Shown: positions 61,511 through 64,000 of the stretch, in pieces
Numbering within the stretch: the stretch's first letter is position 1
Layout of the letters: every line of letters begins with the position of its first letter
Assembly: GCA_009746045.1 (NCBI GenBank)
Contig: RPFO01000034.1
Span: forward strand, 2,499,971 to 2,563,970
Reading direction: 5' to 3'
Length of the DNA: 64,000 nucleotides
Source: Mesostigma viride
Lineage: Eukaryota; Streptophyta; Mesostigmatophyceae; Mesostigmatales; Mesostigmataceae
Position numbers and translations under genes: made by a program
Notes under the pieces: generated by a model
Told to the model about the DNA's origin: nothing
Databases searched by the model: none
Seen by the model: only the letters and a program-made list of their open reading frames with translations

Positions 61511-63129
61511 TTTGGCTCTGATGACACAAACTCTAGTGCGGGGGTGAGTGCGGGGTTCCGGGACACCACCGCACTAAGTCCGACGCGCCTGCCCAGGCCA
61601 CGCCGCGCCGGACCGGCACACGAGTTACGCGGGAAAAAAGGGCCTGCCGCGCCAATTACTGTAGGACTTGGCTAATTTCTTTGTTGACTACAAGCGCAGT
61701 CAAGGATGCAATTGGCATCATTGCATTATTTTTGCCAAGGTGCTGGCAATTTACGCTTGAAGGTGGCAAAAATCTGGTTTCTTTGTGATGCAGTAGTGAC
61801 TATTGCCTGGCAATTGCGCAGCCGGGAAGTTGGGCGACGAGAATGCCATGGTTGTTCTAAAGTATAATCATCGGACCCTAATTTGTCTAAAGTAGGAGAC
61901 AAACAGTCTTTGACGTCCCTGGGATCCATAGCAATAAAAATTCTGCTTTCTCTACTCGCAGTAATGTCGGCACACTTAGTTTCCTCTTCGAATCGATCTT
62001 TTGTCTGGCAATCTTTCCCTCTCTCGTTTTTTTCTCCCTCCCTCCCTCCCTTGCTCGCTCCCTCCCTCCGTCTCATGCGTTCCTCCAACGTCCCGTCCTG
62101 TCTTCTTCCCCCCACCCTGCCTTCTCTCGTTAGCTTCCGAGCTTTTTATGCATTGCCTCTCCATACCTCGCTACCAAGTTTCCAAGTAGACCTTGAAGAG
62201 ATATACCGGGAAATGCGTCTGGACGCGGTCATCGTGCGCGCCTTTCTCTTCTGATTTTCTGCGTAAAGCTTGGTAGCACACCTTGTCGGCCCTCGCGGAA
62301 CTGTCAGCCCGTATCTGGGAACTGGACCACATGTATCTGTTACAGTATCTTGCTTATTTTGCGTAGGTTGCTAGTGTTGCTGTATCCTTCAAGTTTAGTG
62401 TTGCAGAGTGTGACTGACCACTGTATCATTTGGTGATGGGTTTGTTGAATGCTGGGTTTGTTCTTGTATGAGTGTTTGTATAGGGATCCTTGTGTCCTAA
62501 AGTAGAAAGCTTGTCGTTGATACTGCTTCTTCTTTTTTTGGAGTAGCCCTTGGGACATGCAGGCAAGGATGGCATTACAAATATCAATGAAATACAGTAC
62601 CAAGCTTTTTACCACTGACGTGCATTGTAAAATAGGTGCAGGCAACTGCCGTGCACATGCCGTGCCTGAAAATTGTTGAGCCCATGGTGAGCTTTTTTGC
62701 TTATTTGGTAATTACAGCGTCAATACGTTGTCTAATGTCAACCAACGTGGATCGACCTGGGCTGAGGTTGTCAGTGTGTGCGTAAATGTAAAGCACACAT
62801 GTATGGCTCGCATGTTTGGGAGCCGATCCTAGCCGAATCACACTTTGTTGGCACCCATGCCTGCAGCTAGTGGGGTCTTTGTGGCTAGGTACCTTGGGAC
62901 AGTGTTGGGGTTGGCTAGCTAGACTACGTGCAAGATGATTCCACCACTGGCCATCAGTGGCTCGGTCCTTAGAGAGCAGCCAACATACCAGCATACTCGC
63001 GCATATTTCAGCTTTAGCACACCCACAGTTTGCCATAGTCCAACGAGCGTTGAACGCAGCTGTGGCCTGCCTTCGGGCATGAGTGAGGACGCAGGTGTCT
63101 TTGCCCCTTTCCCACTGTGCAACTTACAG
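61511..63129. other. No gene seen
   Basis: Contains a short CCCT run at 62033-62070 and mixed unique sequence. Frames on both strands show no domain I recognise. Confidence 0.4.
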
Positions 63130-63215
63130 GGACTGGAAAGCACTCTAGGTGCTACATGCCCACCCCACCGAGGCATGCTATAATTTATTTAATTTAATTT
63201 TAGAGCAGGAAACAT
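63130..63215 (+). mobile_element. LINE 3'-end remnant 4
   Basis: GTGCTACATGCCCACCCCAC, CGAGGCATGCTATAATTTATTT and a TTAATTTAATTTTA tail parallel the 3' end at 55590-55640. The hairpin is degraded. How far the copy extends to the left is unclear. Confidence 0.5.
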
Positions 63216-64000
63216 GTTCCTGTCATCCATGAGATAGCGGCCATTGGCATTGTGAGGATGGATGCACGTCAGATCATATAGTAAGAATTTGGACAATCAA
63301 GAATGTGTTTGACGCTCTTTCAACCCAAATTAAGGTTTGACTGATAATTTGGTCGGGGCTCATTGCTCAACCATTCCAATGGGGATGTATGCTCGTTGAC
63401 GCAGTCAATCATGACATCTTATGATTATTACTTACGGCAACGTGACGTGTGGATCCGCCAATAAATTAGCTATCAAGGTCAACCAGCATCGGTATGCATT
63501 ATTAAATCAGCAGACGCATGCATGTGTTGAATGTTAGCAACGCATACCTTGTGTTGGCCGGCCACCTGCAACTTTACTTACTACTGCAACTTTATTACTG
63601 ACCAGGTAGATGTTGAAGAACCTCACAATCATCCAGTTGTCGCATGGATCCTAGCTAGCCCACGAGGAAAATTTTCAAGGTGCCCAGTTTTATAGCAGTA
63701 TGCATATAAGACACATGATACTGCACCACTGCGGCTAGCTTATGACTGTCCCCATCCCCCCTTCCCCATTCCATCAGGAAATATGCTGACGCTGTCTACG
63801 TGTTTATTAATTTATTCATTCATGACTGTGTAACATGGCCAACGTGAAGGCAGGCCTTTATGATAATGGGCCCTTCAACTCGAGAGCTCCATCCATTGCA
63901 GCCCTTGGGCATTTGCAGCTGCCAGCTGATAATGCTCCAATATGAGGGTAGTCTTGGAATCTTCATGCCGAAAGCTCGGTCACCACCTCCTGCATTAAGA
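63216..64000. other. No gene seen
   Basis: A/T-rich unique sequence to the window end; no repeat, RNA gene or coding frame recognised. Confidence 0.4.

Overview
This window is eukaryotic, repeat-dominated DNA. The signs are spliced-gene remnants with GT-AG introns, long microsatellites, satellite arrays and several classes of retrotransposon and DNA transposon nested in one another. I recognise no single-copy host gene. The organism cannot be named from the sequence. Cytosine-methyltransferase-bearing LTR retrotransposons are known from charophyte algae and dinoflagellates, so an alga or similar protist is a reasonable but weak inference.

Layout. 1-17117: a Ty3/gypsy retrotransposon cut by the left window edge, with the order zinc knuckle, protease, complete C5 DNA methyltransferase, RT, RNase H, integrase, PHD finger. 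Its PHD codons are split by a 10,993-bp DNA transposon (5937-16929, TA target duplication, pogo-like helix-turn-helix gene). That transposon is itself interrupted by a hAT-like element (8613-14223) that carries two LINE 3' fragments. 17114-21467: a 142-bp perfect direct repeat flanks anonymous DNA, a 184-bp satellite and long ACGC and CCCT microsatellites. 21468-29334: two copia-type elements of one subfamily, both with the protease-like domain between integrase and RT; in the second, gag and pol are in one frame separated by UGA-CUA. 31030-42719: a chromodomain gypsy element (copy A) with an extra 5' ORF like the RNase H1 hybrid-binding domain and an extra 3' ORF of unknown function, interrupted by a 1.7-kb TTAA-target element. 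42720-51475: a decayed second copy (C) of that family, interrupted by a 4.8-kb element (44018-48795, holding a third copy, B, on the minus strand) and by a 549-bp element built from two palindromes (48959-49507). 51476-64000: LINE fragments on both strands, a 173-bp satellite, an inverted pair of LINE tails and long stretches without recognisable genes.

The most notable system is the first element. One mobile element carries a putative DNA-methylation writer (methyltransferase) and a putative chromatin reader (PHD finger on the integrase tail). Many reading-frame breaks lie in homopolymer runs, so some may be assembly errors rather than true decay. Target-site duplications let the insertion order be read directly: each large insertion can be removed to restore an open reading frame.
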